Both the position numbers and the translations under genes were made by a program. The notes under the pieces are model-generated. The model had not been told where the DNA came from. It worked only from the letters and a program-made list of their open reading frames with translations, and searched no databases. A DNA stretch of 64,000 nucleotides from Archilochus colubris (Eukaryota; Chordata; Aves; Apodiformes; Trochilidae), in NCBI GenBank assembly GCA_023079485.1, contig CM041090.1:33878874-33942873 (forward strand), written 5' to 3'. Positions 26,501-35,159 of the stretch are shown here, in pieces; the first letter of the stretch is position 1; every line of letters starts with the position of its first letter.

Positions 26501-28476
26501 GTTTCATTCATGATTTACTGATCCTTTCCTTCATGCTATCAGATAGAAGCACTTTTAAACATCATAGCAACCCACTCCTACTTCCCTGTGTCCCAAAGGC
26601 CCCAGCTGCAGGTCTTCTGCCCTGCCTCAGGGCTAGCAGGATTGCATGTAGGAATACACACAAAGACCATTTGCTTTCCCTTTTCCTTTCTGACCTCTGG
26701 GGCTGCTGCAAGCAAAATCTTCTCTCTGATTCTCTCCTCAGAGTGCAGAAATTAGAAGCTTCGACTCCTCTGAAACTATTTTTTCAGCTACTTAAAGAGA
26801 TTTAATCAAGAACAGAAGTTATTTCAGCCTCACAGAGAGCTATATGTTGCAGCCTTGTGTTCAGGGTTTCTTCCATTAGCTTACCTGTCTGTCTGCCCCT
26901 TGCATCTTCCAGCCCTCTCGACTCCACCAAGTCTGCCTGGCTTGGGTGTCATACCCAGGAGCCCATCACAATCCTCCTTCCCTGCAGCCAGCAGTTTGCT
27001 GTTCATCCCCACCGAGCACTGTTTAAGGCAGCAAACTCTTAATAAGTTTGAGGAGGGTTCCCCCTCCCCTAATGAGATTCAGCCTCACTTGATGATTATC
27101 CATGTGGTTCTGCTGAAACAATCTGCAAGCACACAGCAAGCTCAGGTCTGAAGCCTCGACAGATGCTGATACCTTGACAAAACCAAAGGTAATCCTCTCA
27201 GCCTTATTGTAAGTTCAGCCCATCTACAGGCTTGGTACAGAAGGTCACACTGTTGCATGTGTACAGACTGTTAGCCCCTCTTTTACCAAAACAGAAGTTA
27301 AAAATGAACCTTAAGTAATGCAGATGTGTGAAGAAACAATCTGGTGTACATTCCTCTGAAAACTTTAACTCACTTACTTGTATATGATTAATTTTGATCC
27401 TTTCAGTTTCTTCTTATACCTGGCAGATAGAGGTCATCTTTTAAAAGATTTTTTTTTCCTTGCTACCCATTTAAATCTTACAAAGTATCTTATAACTCAA
27501 AAAATGATATTGTACAAATATGTTGTCATAAATTCTGCTAGCAAACATAGTTATGCAAACTTGTGAAGGGGGTTTCTTAGTGGTGTTAAGTAAGGCATGC
27601 CAATTGCTAGCACGCCTGCTTGTGCTCTTACTGAGCTGCATCTTGATTTAGCCATTGCCCTCCCCCCAACTCATTTCATGAGATAAATATTGTGTTGTGA
27701 AATATGAAACTGTATGTATGACTTTTTTTTCCCCTTTGGTCATAGTCACACCCACTATGTGAAACTAGCCTGTTGTAAGTACTTATGGCACTGCCCTATT
27801 AATTGAAGGAACTGATTCATCAAGCTGTGTTGCTTGCTCAGCTATTCAAAGCTGTTGTAATAGTGCTCCTTTACTTACCTCTCTACCCAGGCAGCCATGT
27901 TGAGCCTGTTCTGGTGGAATGCTGGCATACTGAGCTAATTGGCAGGACCCAGGAGCACACTGAAATGGACTGAAACCAATATTAATTATTCTTTTTCCAG
28001 CCTTACAGCTAAAGGTGATGTGGATGGGCTGTATGCCTGGTACCTAGCTGGTGCAGACCTGGAGCAAACTGGTTATGATGGCAGGAATCCCATACAAGTA
28101 GTAAGTGTGTATATGGCTGTACTCCATGTGGTGTGCTAGCTGTGTGAGCAATAACACACACTGTCACACAAGATTAGTTTGGAAAACATAAATGCTACTT
28201 TGGGGACTGTAAACCATATTAGAGTTTGTTGCAAACTCAAGGCTGGGGCTGTTCCGAAGTAATAAATTTTTGGAGCCAGAATTTTCTCATCTATGTCAGA
28301 GGAATTAAAATTTAAATTGGATTTTAATTATTTTGTGGTAACATGTTCTTACTTCCCACAAGTAAGTATTTGCACATCCTGGTGCACAGGATGGCAGGAT
28401 TTATTCATGTTTCTACTTACAGGCAGAGGCTACGGGGCATAAAGAGGTTCTTGAATTCTTTAGGCAAAAGCAATAA
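5390..28476 (+). CDS. ASPG: ASPG, 60 kDa lysophospholipase / L-asparaginase (spliced, 5' partial)
   Basis: Nine exons join in phase into 343 codons plus a split first codon: 5390-5502, 7381-7566, 10493-10606, 13600-13719, 14827-14922, 15855-16018, 21532-21618, 28001-28100, 28423-28476. The product is the C-terminal part of a cytosolic type I L-asparaginase (asparagine to aspartate plus ammonia; the mammalian protein is also described with lysophospholipase and PAF-acetylhydrolase activities). Residues 1-177 of the visible part match the asparaginase small domain: VGLLRIFPGI, YGSGNAPN, DMTPEAALAKLSY and LRGEMT, as in bacterial AnsA. Residues 178-343 form ankyrin repeats, with a clear TPLHIAA core. 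The catalytic Thr motifs belong to upstream exons outside the window. With about 230 missing residues the total would be near the human 573. Introns are all GT-AG. The C-terminus is uncertain (see the last two exons). Confidence 0.95.
5503..7380 (+). other. ASPG: ASPG intron with one CR1
   Basis: The intron runs from gtaagc to aatag. Apart from the CR1 at 5710-6136 I see only AT-rich unique sequence and no extra exon. The peptide on either side is continuous with the family. Confidence 0.85.
5710..6136 (+). repeat. CR1 LINE fragment, 3' end
   Basis: This second sense CR1 includes the upstream block (GAGAGAGTGGAAGTTGTTCA, GGCTCCAGGAGACC), the middle block (TTAGGAAGAAAGTCTTTACT, GGGACAGGTTGCCCAGAGAA) and the end (TCTCTTCCAACCC followed by a degenerate GATTCTGTGAT tail). 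It is longer and more diverged at its tail than the copy about 0.8 kb upstream, so it is probably an older or different subfamily. Confidence 0.9.
7381..7566 (+). CDS. ASPG: ASPG coding exon B (GSGNAP motif)
   Basis: There are 62 codons in phase 0 at both ends, with acceptor ttttaaatag and donor gtaagg. The peptide runs VKAFLQPPIEGIVLETYGSG, then NAPNN, an acidic/basic helix, and VVILNCTQCLRGSV. The G-S-G-N-A-P loop and the N-C-T segment are the family's signature for this domain. The human protein has closely similar residues at these positions. Confidence 0.96.
7567..10492 (+). other. ASPG: ASPG intron
   Basis: The intron runs from gtaagg to a T-rich acceptor (T-run, then aattcag). I found no repeats with a recognisable family, no extra exon and no RNA gene in its 2.9 kb. 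Short open frames here have no protein-like character. Confidence 0.8.
10493..10606 (+). CDS. ASPG: ASPG coding exon C
   Basis: There are 38 codons in phase 0, with donor gtaaat. The peptide starts TLADVGAIPGGDMTPEAALA and continues KLSYTLSKSELTWEEKRQ. The G-G-D-M-T-P-E-A-A-L-K-L pattern corresponds to the conserved DMT-EA-L-KL helix near the end of type I asparaginases. Confidence 0.95.
10607..13599 (+). other. ASPG: ASPG intron
   Basis: This is 3.0 kb from gtaaat to gcttttcag. It contains only homopolymer runs (for example a T-run near 12649-12665) and unique AT-rich sequence. I saw no exon or recognisable repeat. Confidence 0.8.
13600..13719 (+). CDS. ASPG: ASPG coding exon D (end of asparaginase domain)
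   Basis: There are 40 codons in phase 0, with acceptor gcttttcag and donor gtatat. It opens with MLSENLRGEMTVV, matching the LRGE(L/M)T segment that closes the type I asparaginase fold. The later KISLRDSKFIQVIAKSL is the linker towards the ankyrin part and is less conserved. The leading ATG is internal, not a start. Confidence 0.93.
13720..14826 (+). other. ASPG: ASPG intron
   Basis: This is 1.1 kb from gtatat to tttctcag. It has a T-run near 13839-13852 and otherwise unique AT-rich sequence with no recognised element. Confidence 0.8.
14827..14922 (+). CDS. ASPG: ASPG coding exon E (start of ankyrin region)
   Basis: There are 32 codons in phase 0, with donor gtaacg. The peptide ELEAVRDALIPPLACAAAKL is followed by GDIDALRAIAEM. 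It matches the human segment that begins the ankyrin part (a cap repeat: LACAAA, then a G-D turn and a second helix). Confidence 0.94.
14923..15854 (+). other. ASPG: ASPG intron with homopolymer tracts
   Basis: This 0.9 kb intron has an A-rich stretch at about 15289-15314 and a pure T22 run at 15435-15456. There are no other features. Confidence 0.82.
15855..16018 (+). CDS. ASPG: ASPG coding exon F (ankyrin repeats)
   Basis: There are 54 codons plus two bases of an Arg codon (AG, completed by G of the next exon). The peptide contains DGRTPLHIAASEGHLPLVEY, a textbook ankyrin repeat (G-x-TPLH-x-AA-x-GH), and a second repeat starting ARDRYGSTPLMNAI. Acceptor cttttgtag, donor gtaaca. Confidence 0.96.
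16019..21531 (+). other. ASPG: ASPG intron, 5.5 kb
   Basis: The flanking ankyrin repeats join without a gap, so no coding exon is missing here. The sequence is AT-rich with no recognised transposon. A short palindrome (CTTCTAAC-GT-GTTAGAAG) lies at about 16795-16812. Nothing else could be identified. Confidence 0.8.
21532..21618 (+). CDS. ASPG: ASPG coding exon G (ankyrin repeat)
   Basis: The first G completes an Arg codon, 28 codons follow, and the last AG is completed to Ser (AGC) by the next exon. The peptide is HIQVINLLRETGAHLSSHDL and then ENTGTILC, matching the human RH-GVIGLLREAGA..EE.GT.LC segment. Donor gtaaat. Confidence 0.94.
21619..28000 (+). other. ASPG: ASPG intron, 6.4 kb
   Basis: The largest ASPG intron in the window. 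It holds a short antisense CR1 remnant (23302-23361), a pure T24 run (24413-24436) followed by CCAG, A-runs near 24860-24872 and 24916-24930, and a T/G-rich stretch near 25880-25945. No exon is needed between the flanking ankyrin segments, and none was recognised. A 141-codon minus-strand open frame at 22616-23041 has no recognisable similarity. Confidence 0.8.
23302..23361 (-). repeat. CR1 LINE remnant, 3' terminus, antisense
   Basis: The block CAGGTTGGAAGGGACCTCAA, then GGATCATCTGGTCCAACCC, is the reverse complement of the CR1 3' end, preceded by a degenerate tail (aatagaatgtcatag). The sequence beyond 23361 no longer matches the CR1 I know, so only the terminal 60 bases are called. The element could extend further in a diverged form. 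Confidence 0.8.
28001..28100 (+). CDS. ASPG: ASPG coding exon H (ankyrin repeat)
   Basis: Acceptor ctttttccag, donor gtaagt. The first C completes Ser, then 33 codons: LTAKGDVDGLYAWYLAGADL followed by EQTGYDGRNPIQV. It aligns with human L.YRADLEGL..W.QAGADLGQPGYDG. Phase 0 exit. Confidence 0.95.
28101..28422 (+). other. ASPG: ASPG short intron
   Basis: A 322-base intron with gtaagt donor and ttctacttacag acceptor. No internal features were seen. Confidence 0.88.
28423..28476 (+). CDS. ASPG: ASPG coding exon I, ending in TAA in the ankyrin frame
   Basis: In phase 0 the exon reads AEATGHKEVLEFFRQKQ and then TAA (28474-28476). This is clearly the last ankyrin helix pair (human VAEAAGN..VV.FLQ). 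The exon itself continues to 28481, where gtaaga gives a good donor, so the stop lies 5 bases before the last junction, too close to trigger decay. The human protein continues about 15 residues past this point. A tandem acceptor (cag|gcag|AGG) 4 bases downstream would change the frame and stay open into the final exon, but would destroy the ankyrin helix. Confidence 0.85.
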   Translation, partial: AEATGHKEVLEFFRQKQ

Positions 28477-28481
28477 AAAAG

Positions 28482-30123
28482 GTAAGATCTCATTTTTATG
28501 TGCTGGGTTTCTGAAATGTACACATCAGCATACACATGTATGAAGGGAGGATTTTGTAGTTAAGGCCTAGTTCACCCTAGAGCATCTGGGTTCAGCTCCT
28601 GCCCCTGCCTTTGTTTCTGATACAATTCAGTATAATACTTCAGTACTTCAGTCCTTCTTAGTAGAGTGGGGCTTCTCTTCATCCCTCTCTGTGCCTGAGC
28701 CTGAAAATGCCTTTGTATGGTCCATCCCACAGTGTGGTTCTGAACCTGGCTGAGAATCTAAATGCTACGGAAACAAAACCACTGAGGGCAGTAATGTCTT
28801 GTTCTGCTGGCCCCTTGTGATAATTTGCTTCTCTGTCTTGCCTGCTTTAGAGAGGAAAAGACTCTTTATCAGGCACTTTTCCAGGCCTGGTGTTACACAG
28901 CCCAGGAGCCTCCTGCTTCAGCAGAGCTGCAGTAGAGGTCAGATCCTGCTCAGAAGGTGCTGTTGTGGCACCTACTGCCCTTCCACCTGTGTTCTCCCTC
29001 TCCCTTTTAATGGAGCACCTTACACCAGCCCACCTTCTCATGTAACATCCTCAACCACCACAGTAAAGAGGGGACAGAGTCCTGCTGGACAGGAGTCAGT
29101 TGTACAGAGGATGCAGAAGAGCAGAGCACTGCTGAGGGTTTGCTGCCCCTCCAGGCATGGGACAGGAGGACAGGACAGTACCATGGCCCCTCTCTAACTC
29201 AGACCTTCAATGTAGCTGCTTGGTGGTCCCTGAAAAGGACTCCCAGCCTGGATCTCTTCCATGCTGCTTAGGTAAAAGGGATGTTTCCCTGGTGGCCTGG
29301 TGAGTGTGAGCCTTTTGCTCAAAGCAGCAGATCTGACAGATCTTTCTATGGGAAATTTGTCTGGGTGTTTGACTTTCTCTCGTGCTGTGCTGTAACTGGA
29401 AACATTTTAGACACATTCATTTCTCAGAACTCCTTTCTGATGCAATATGTTGATTTAGATATCTCTTCCCCAGTGTATTGGCAAGTCTAATACCAATATT
29501 AAATATTGGGAGGAGATGGATCTCCTTTATTTAATAAAATTAACATAAAATCTAGTTAAAGGTTTTTCTGCATCCATGGCTGACTTGCCACTTGTGTGTC
29601 CCATTTGACCACTGTGAGTGAGTAAGTTATGTGTATGTAGGTGGGGAACTGCAACTGGAATGAATAGCATTTTTTATCACTATGTATTGGTCTAAATGAA
29701 CATAGCACAGAACCGGGGGTCTTTTTGCTTTCCTTTTTTGGGGGATTTTCTTTGTTTTCGCCTGATGTAGAATGGTTGGGTATAATTACAGTGTTGAGCA
29801 TCTAAATGGAGGTTTTCCAGTGTCCAGGATGAAGAAGCTAAAAATACCTTCTGGATATGGGTTATGTTGTAAAGGGATTTTCATTTTCAGTGAAATACGT
29901 CTCCAAAACTAACTTCTCCTTTGTAAGTGAGGAGATAATGTATTAAATCCTCAGCTCCTACATGGATTGTTTCTTAATTCCTTTGGACTGAGCCACCAGT
30001 AGTGTAGGCAGACTTAAGGAAGTCTTCAGTACCACATGAGAACTTGCTTGGCAGGCTACAAGGTAACCTCAGGAAGGTTTCAGATTCTGCCAAGATCTAA
30101 ACATCCATATTCTCTTTCTTTAG
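28482..30123 (+). other. ASPG: ASPG last intron
   Basis: This is 1.6 kb from gtaaga to tctttctttag. No repeat or exon is recognised. A 132-codon open frame on the + strand at 28799-29197 has no family resemblance and is probably chance. Confidence 0.75.
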
Positions 30124-30555
30124 AGGCTATAGAAGATGGTCACTCCTCTTCAGAAATACCAGCTTTGAACATTCGTGGTGTGAAGCAGTTATGGGAGGAA
30201 AAAAGGAAGGCAGTTGTAGCTGCTCTTGGAGCATACAAAAAAGCTAAAGTTTAGACATGTTCTTCACTTGGGATCACATAAAGTTCTTAAATGATTTTCT
30301 AAAAATTATTTGCTGCTTTAACTTCTAATCACTTTTTTGGAAAAGAATGTCATGTGAACAAATGAGACTGCAGTGAATGTATTGCCTTTACAAGTTCTGT
30401 TTTTAAAGAGGTCGTTTGAATCTTACATTAAATTAATGAGGACAGTATTGCAGGCATAGCAAACGGAAATGCTGTGGTGAATTCATACCAAGAAGAAACA
30501 GTGGACTGTGCATTTCTGGGTTTCAGCTAATAAAATCTCTGAGGAACAATGTTGG
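30124..30555 (+). other. ASPG: ASPG terminal exon: open tail to 30254 plus 3' UTR
   Basis: A strong acceptor (ttctctttctttag) precedes the exon. An open frame reads AIEDGHSSSEIPALNIRGVK, then QLWEEKRKAVVAALGAYKKA and KV, ending at TAG 30252-30254. The rest is AT-rich 3' UTR with AATAAA at 30529-30534 and a GT-rich stretch after it. The tail looks like protein but sits in the frame that is +1 relative to the ankyrin frame of the previous exon. If that exon's TAA is used, this entire exon is 3' UTR. If a one-base difference or the alternative acceptor restores the frame, it is a C-terminal extension. Confidence 0.7.
30529..30534 (+). terminator. ASPG: ASPG poly(A) signal AATAAA
   Basis: A canonical AATAAA lies 275 bases after the last in-exon stop, followed within 30 bases by GT/T-rich sequence (tgttggtttcactttgtctg). 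Cleavage is expected near 30550-30560. No competing AATAAA occurs between 30254 and this site. Confidence 0.8.
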
Positions 30556-31030
30556 TTTCACTTTGTCTGTTTTTTGCAATGGCTTGTATCACTTCAGTTG
30601 CAATTACAGCAATTGTGAGTGTCAGTGCAAACAATTGAATCAGTCATGGGCATCTGCCTGCAGTTGTGTACTAATCTTCACCAATGTGTCACTATAAAAC
30701 CTCACTTAAAATGAGTAGGAGGCAGATGCCAGAAAGCATGTTTGTGGCACTGTCTAAGTGAATTGATTGTTTTGTTTCTAATAGCATCTTTCCCACATCC
30801 TGACCGGAATATAATCAAGATTGCTACATGCTGGACACATAATTCTTTGGACTGTAATGTGATCTCAGTATTAACAGACACCGAGTTTAAAGTCCCAACA
30901 CTTTCAGACTGAAGAGAAGCAATAGATATCTTTACAGCTGCTCTGGAATATGTAAACATAGAGAATACTTCAGGCAAATGCATATATTGAGATGGCAACT
31001 TTTCATTTCACCTACAGCTTCTGCAATAAT

Positions 31031-31248
31031 CTATGTGGATTTTCTATCTGCTTCATCTGAAGGGAATCTTTGAAGTGCAGATAGTTTTTCTTTTTCCTCT
31101 TTATACTCTTCAACCTTCCCACAGATTCTGTTATCGTGAAGAAAAGCTGCATGGGCTATTTGCTGAGCCTGCTTGGATCCAGAGATTCCCAAAGTATGTT
31201 GCATATCAAATCCCCCTAAAATAAGGGGACACATAGTCTGAGGAGATG
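31031..31248 (-). CDS. Unidentified minus-strand exon-like open frame (C-terminal)
   Basis: I do not recognise this protein. Read on the minus strand from a T-rich tract ending in tatacag (AG at 31249-31250), the frame stays open to TAG at 31031-31033. The peptide looks natural: LILGGFDMQHTLGISGSKQA, then QQIAHAAFLHDNR and a charged helix VEEYKEEKEKLSALQ, ending in DEADRKST. The plus strand over the same bases gives nothing protein-like. A further minus-strand open frame with Ser/Thr-rich content follows at 30702-30998. It could be the final exon of a gene convergent with ASPG, or a remnant of one. No minus-strand AATAAA was found nearby, which argues for decay or a distant signal. Confidence 0.35.
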
Positions 31249-31707
31249 CTGTATAAGCTCCAGTTAAAAACAAAACAAAAACATTAGGATGCCTGAAATT
31301 TTATGTGGAGAGTAGTGCACCTCTTCATTACAGTCATAAAAATTGCAACAATGCTGTTAAATTATTAAATAATTTGTAATATAAAGCATGCTTATATTTA
31401 ATAAAATTGATACAGAATTAAGTAAATGAGATCTAACAAAAAAACCAGGCATCAAATTAATCACCTTTTTGGTGTCCTGTCTGTAAATACATTAAGGTGA
31501 TGTATGTAACAAAGTAATGTTTGTGAAAATTTTTACAATCTGGAGAAAACCCATGCAGAGAATCTGCTTCTTATGGTATTTGGATCCCTTGTCTTAACTC
31601 CTGCCTAGTCAATAATCTAAAAGTAGATGGCACTGAAGTAGGAAATCCTTTTTTCTAAAGATTCTCAGATGCAATAACTTGTCTATAGCAGCATCCGTTC
31701 TTTATTG

Positions 31708-31740
31708 CTGTACAAGGACTGCAGCAGAGTCCTTGTACAG
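31708..31740. repeat. Perfect 13-bp inverted repeat with 7-base loop
   Basis: CTGTACAAGGACT (31708-31720), loop gcagcag, then AGTCCTTGTACAG (31728-31740). The arms are exact reverse complements. The stem is too short for a normal microRNA precursor. Its function is unknown. Confidence 0.9.
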
Positions 31741-32894
31741 AAGCATGAATATTCTCATACTTTACAAAAAGGGCTCATCACACCTACAGAAAATTTTCTA
31801 AACAGCTATGCCCTTATATTTCTAAAATACTACATCCATCTGGAGCACAAAGCATAATTCTTTTCCTTAGAACAAAGAATGATATTCTGGTGTGAATGAC
31901 TGGAATAACAGGTCTCAACAGTAAAATTGAAGGAGAGGGAAGAAAACATGACAACCATTTTCTTCCTGCATATGAGACAGGTAAAGACACAAAGGAAATG
32001 TGATCCAGGAAGATTTTTAGTTAGAAGCTCATAAAGCTACAATGAAATGACCTGGGTCATGTTTACAGTGAGAATAAAGCAGTATTAGCTTCTTTCTGAC
32101 AAGCCTTTACAGAAATATAACCTATTAATATGTTATCTTGCATAAGACAGTGTGCAACTTTTACCTTATAAATACACCAATATGTAAAAAATCTTCCAAT
32201 GATTTCATGTGCAAACACATGAATGCAGATTTAACATTTGTCTGAGAAAGAACAGGATCTCTTTTATATTTCTCAAGATTTCATTCAAAATTTAAACAGT
32301 TTACATACATGAGGAGAAATTATGTGTAGGGTGCTGCTGTTTTAAAAAGAGGCAAGAATCACTCAGTCAAGGCCAGAAACTTCAGCTCCTGATTTGGTGT
32401 CAAGGGCCAATTTCAACAATGCTTTTGAGAGCCTATGTTTATCTTGTTTGTCTATTACACCCTTTGCTCAGTGCAGTGGATTTAATAATTATAATTATAC
32501 TCTCTGTGATAACTCTCAGTCTCATGATGAATCCATTTGTGTGTAGTAACCCTTAAGCTTGACATTGTTACTGGTCAAAAGCAAAATCTTGTTATTACCA
32601 AGGAATGAAAACTCTGCTTATTTGTTTCTGCCTGTTTGTTTTAGTTACTGTAAGCAGCTGAGTGTCTTTCATTAGTGCATGGTAGGCATTCCAGGGGCAG
32701 CTTAAAATTTTTAAACATCCTAATCTTTGAGCTCCAGATCATCCCTGTGAAGATCAAATACACTCTTCATCCTGCTGTCTTCTGCTTGGTAAAGGTTTGC
32801 AGATTAAACAGCTGTACAGGGCCATTATTAATGCAAACACTCATTCTATTGCCAGGGCTTGCTGTGGGTCCATTTCATAACTTCTGTACCACCT

Positions 32895-33150
32895 TTAACT
32901 CCAGACACCCATGATATCCATGTACCCTTTCCCATCTCCATCTATCCAATTGCAGTTCATTAGCTCTAGCACATACTCTGAGGATCATCTGCAGATCTGT
33001 GCTTGATATTTGATATCCAACACACACTGGAATAGCATGGTAGAAGCTGGATAAAGTTAGTTTTGCATTTTTGGGGTGCAGTAAAGCTTGTGGTATTTTT
33101 TTATTATCAGGTTTTAATGCTTTTTGGACTATAAGATGACATTTCAGTTT
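32895..33150 (-). pseudogene. Frameshifted EF-hand-like exon, minus strand
   Basis: On the minus strand an acceptor-like ttttcttacag (AG at 33151-33152) opens a frame that reads LHPKNAKLTLSSFYHAIPVC, GYQISSTDLQMILRVCARAN, ELQLD. The bases after GAT then encode IDGDGKGYMDIMGVW in another frame (32898-32945), which resembles an EF-hand calcium loop (D-x-D-G-D-G). A loss of two bases within GATATAGAT-type sequence would explain the shift. The helix-loop pattern before it (a ..DLQ..L.. helix) fits EFCAB-like proteins. This may be the same unknown minus-strand gene as 31031-31248. The gene name is not known, and chance cannot be excluded. Confidence 0.38.
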
Positions 33151-35159
33151 CTGTAAGAAAATGGCAGTGACTCCCATTCTCTCCCAACAGTAAGTAAAGT
33201 GTTTGGGCTGTAGCTTCTCCTGTTCTACAAAAGCAGCAACAGCTGAAATGCCATGCTGGGAGCATGTAAAGGCTCTTGAGATGTTGTACTCGTGAGAGTG
33301 TCAGGGGGGCTGCTGCTGGTTTGTGAGCATCCTGCTGTACACGTTTTCAGCAGGGACTATAGAACAACAGAATGGCATAATCAATACTGTGACACTCGTA
33401 GCTGGTGTACAAATGTTGCATATGTTTCCAGTGTTGGATCTTTTACATTACAGTGATGTTCTGGGAATCAGTGCTGGTGCTGGAACCTCTGCTGCCTCTC
33501 CAAGGAGAGGACGCTATGAATACCTCCTGTAAAAGTCAAACATTGCATCAATTCTACAGCTTTCTTCACTTGAAAGACAACACCCAGCTTCTACTTTGTT
33601 TCTTTTTCCTAATGATCCAGCAAATATTGCCAAGGGATAGGGACTACTTGGCCTATGTCAGCACTTCCCTAACACTCACTGTAGAAAGCAGAGATTTGCA
33701 CAACTGGGACATCCAAGTTCCTGTCTGATTTGAGTTACAACTTTCATTTCCTGAATGCAACCACTTTCTTTTTACTGATGCCTGAAACTTTCTTTTTGGA
33801 GAGTCTCATATATGACTTTTGTGATGGAAGTGCTTTCTTAAATATTTAAAAAACCAGCATGTCCTTGCTCTCTTATTGCATGTCATCTTGGTGAACTGTT
33901 AACATCTGTAAAGGCTGGCCAACCCACTGACAGATTGACTAGCTGTATCTGATCAGAACTTGTTGAATTAAGTCAGCTGTTCAGCAAGGCTTCAGTATTG
34001 GCTCATTCTTATTAAATTGCTAAATAATTCCAGTTCTGCACATCCTAACTTAGAATTGCTCTACTGCAGCAAGTCTCAGTTTTCTTATACAAGGCTTTTG
34101 GTGTCCAGCATTGACAGACAGTAAAATCTCTTATCTGGAACTAAACTGATTAAAAACTCAATTAAACTCCACTAATAAGAGCTGCTTTATTTGTGGTCTT
34201 CTGAATGGTGTGACCTGCTGAGGTTCCTTCAAAAAACTGTGACCTAGCTGGAAGATTCCTCCATTTTTAAGGCAGGTTCAAGTGGTGAAATGACCAAGGA
34301 GGGAAATGTGTCCCTTATACATAGAAGACAAAGTGTTTCTGGTTCCACTTACACACAAAATGTTAATGGACCCTTAGCACAATCAAATTCCACCATAGGT
34401 GTGTAAGCTCTTTCTCTGAGTTCTTATACTGATCCCTGCATAGGACCTACCACAGCAGCGTAAGAAATAAAACGCTTTTCGTTTCCAGCATCACAATTTG
34501 TTAGATCACTGAGATAAACCTGAAGCAATTGTATGATGGGTGAAAACAAGAAATCACAAAGAACTGATCAAATGTGCACGGCATATGTCCTCACAAGCAT
34601 TGCTGATATGTTTGTTTCTCTTCCAGGTGGACTCTATCAGTAGTATAATCATCTTCCAGACTAGTCAGACTAGTCTTTCCTTGATTCTTTAACAATATTT
34701 TATGATACTTTGGTTCTCGATTGCACTTTCATTTTAGTGGCTCTTTTAGAAAGTTACTAACATAGAAAGCTTGTAAGATATGCGTAATACTCTACTGAAC
34801 CAAACAAATGAATCTGTGAGACTCAAATGTTGCCATCTTAAGATAGTCCATGAGTCAGAATAAAATCTGGTAATACCAGATTTATTATTTGTGCAAAGTG
34901 TCTACCTGAAAATTACTTTAGAAACTTCATTAGATGTACATTTGTTTACCTGTGATCGGGAGAATGGGAAGCAGCAGAAGCCTGCATCTCAGAGGTATAG
35001 CTGAGACAAGTATCCTGAATGATAGCAACAATGAAATGTCTAACACCAACCCCACAAAGCAGCACCACTTAATGTGACTGTTTGGAAGGTGAAGTTGGTA
35101 CAAATCTTACGGTCAAAGGATTAGGCCCTTGATGCCCAAATCTACCTACTTCTGACCAG

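Noticed and set aside
28799..29197. 132-codon plus-strand open frame in the last ASPG intron
   Set aside because: Random-looking Ser/Cys/Arg composition with no acceptor or donor in phase with ASPG.
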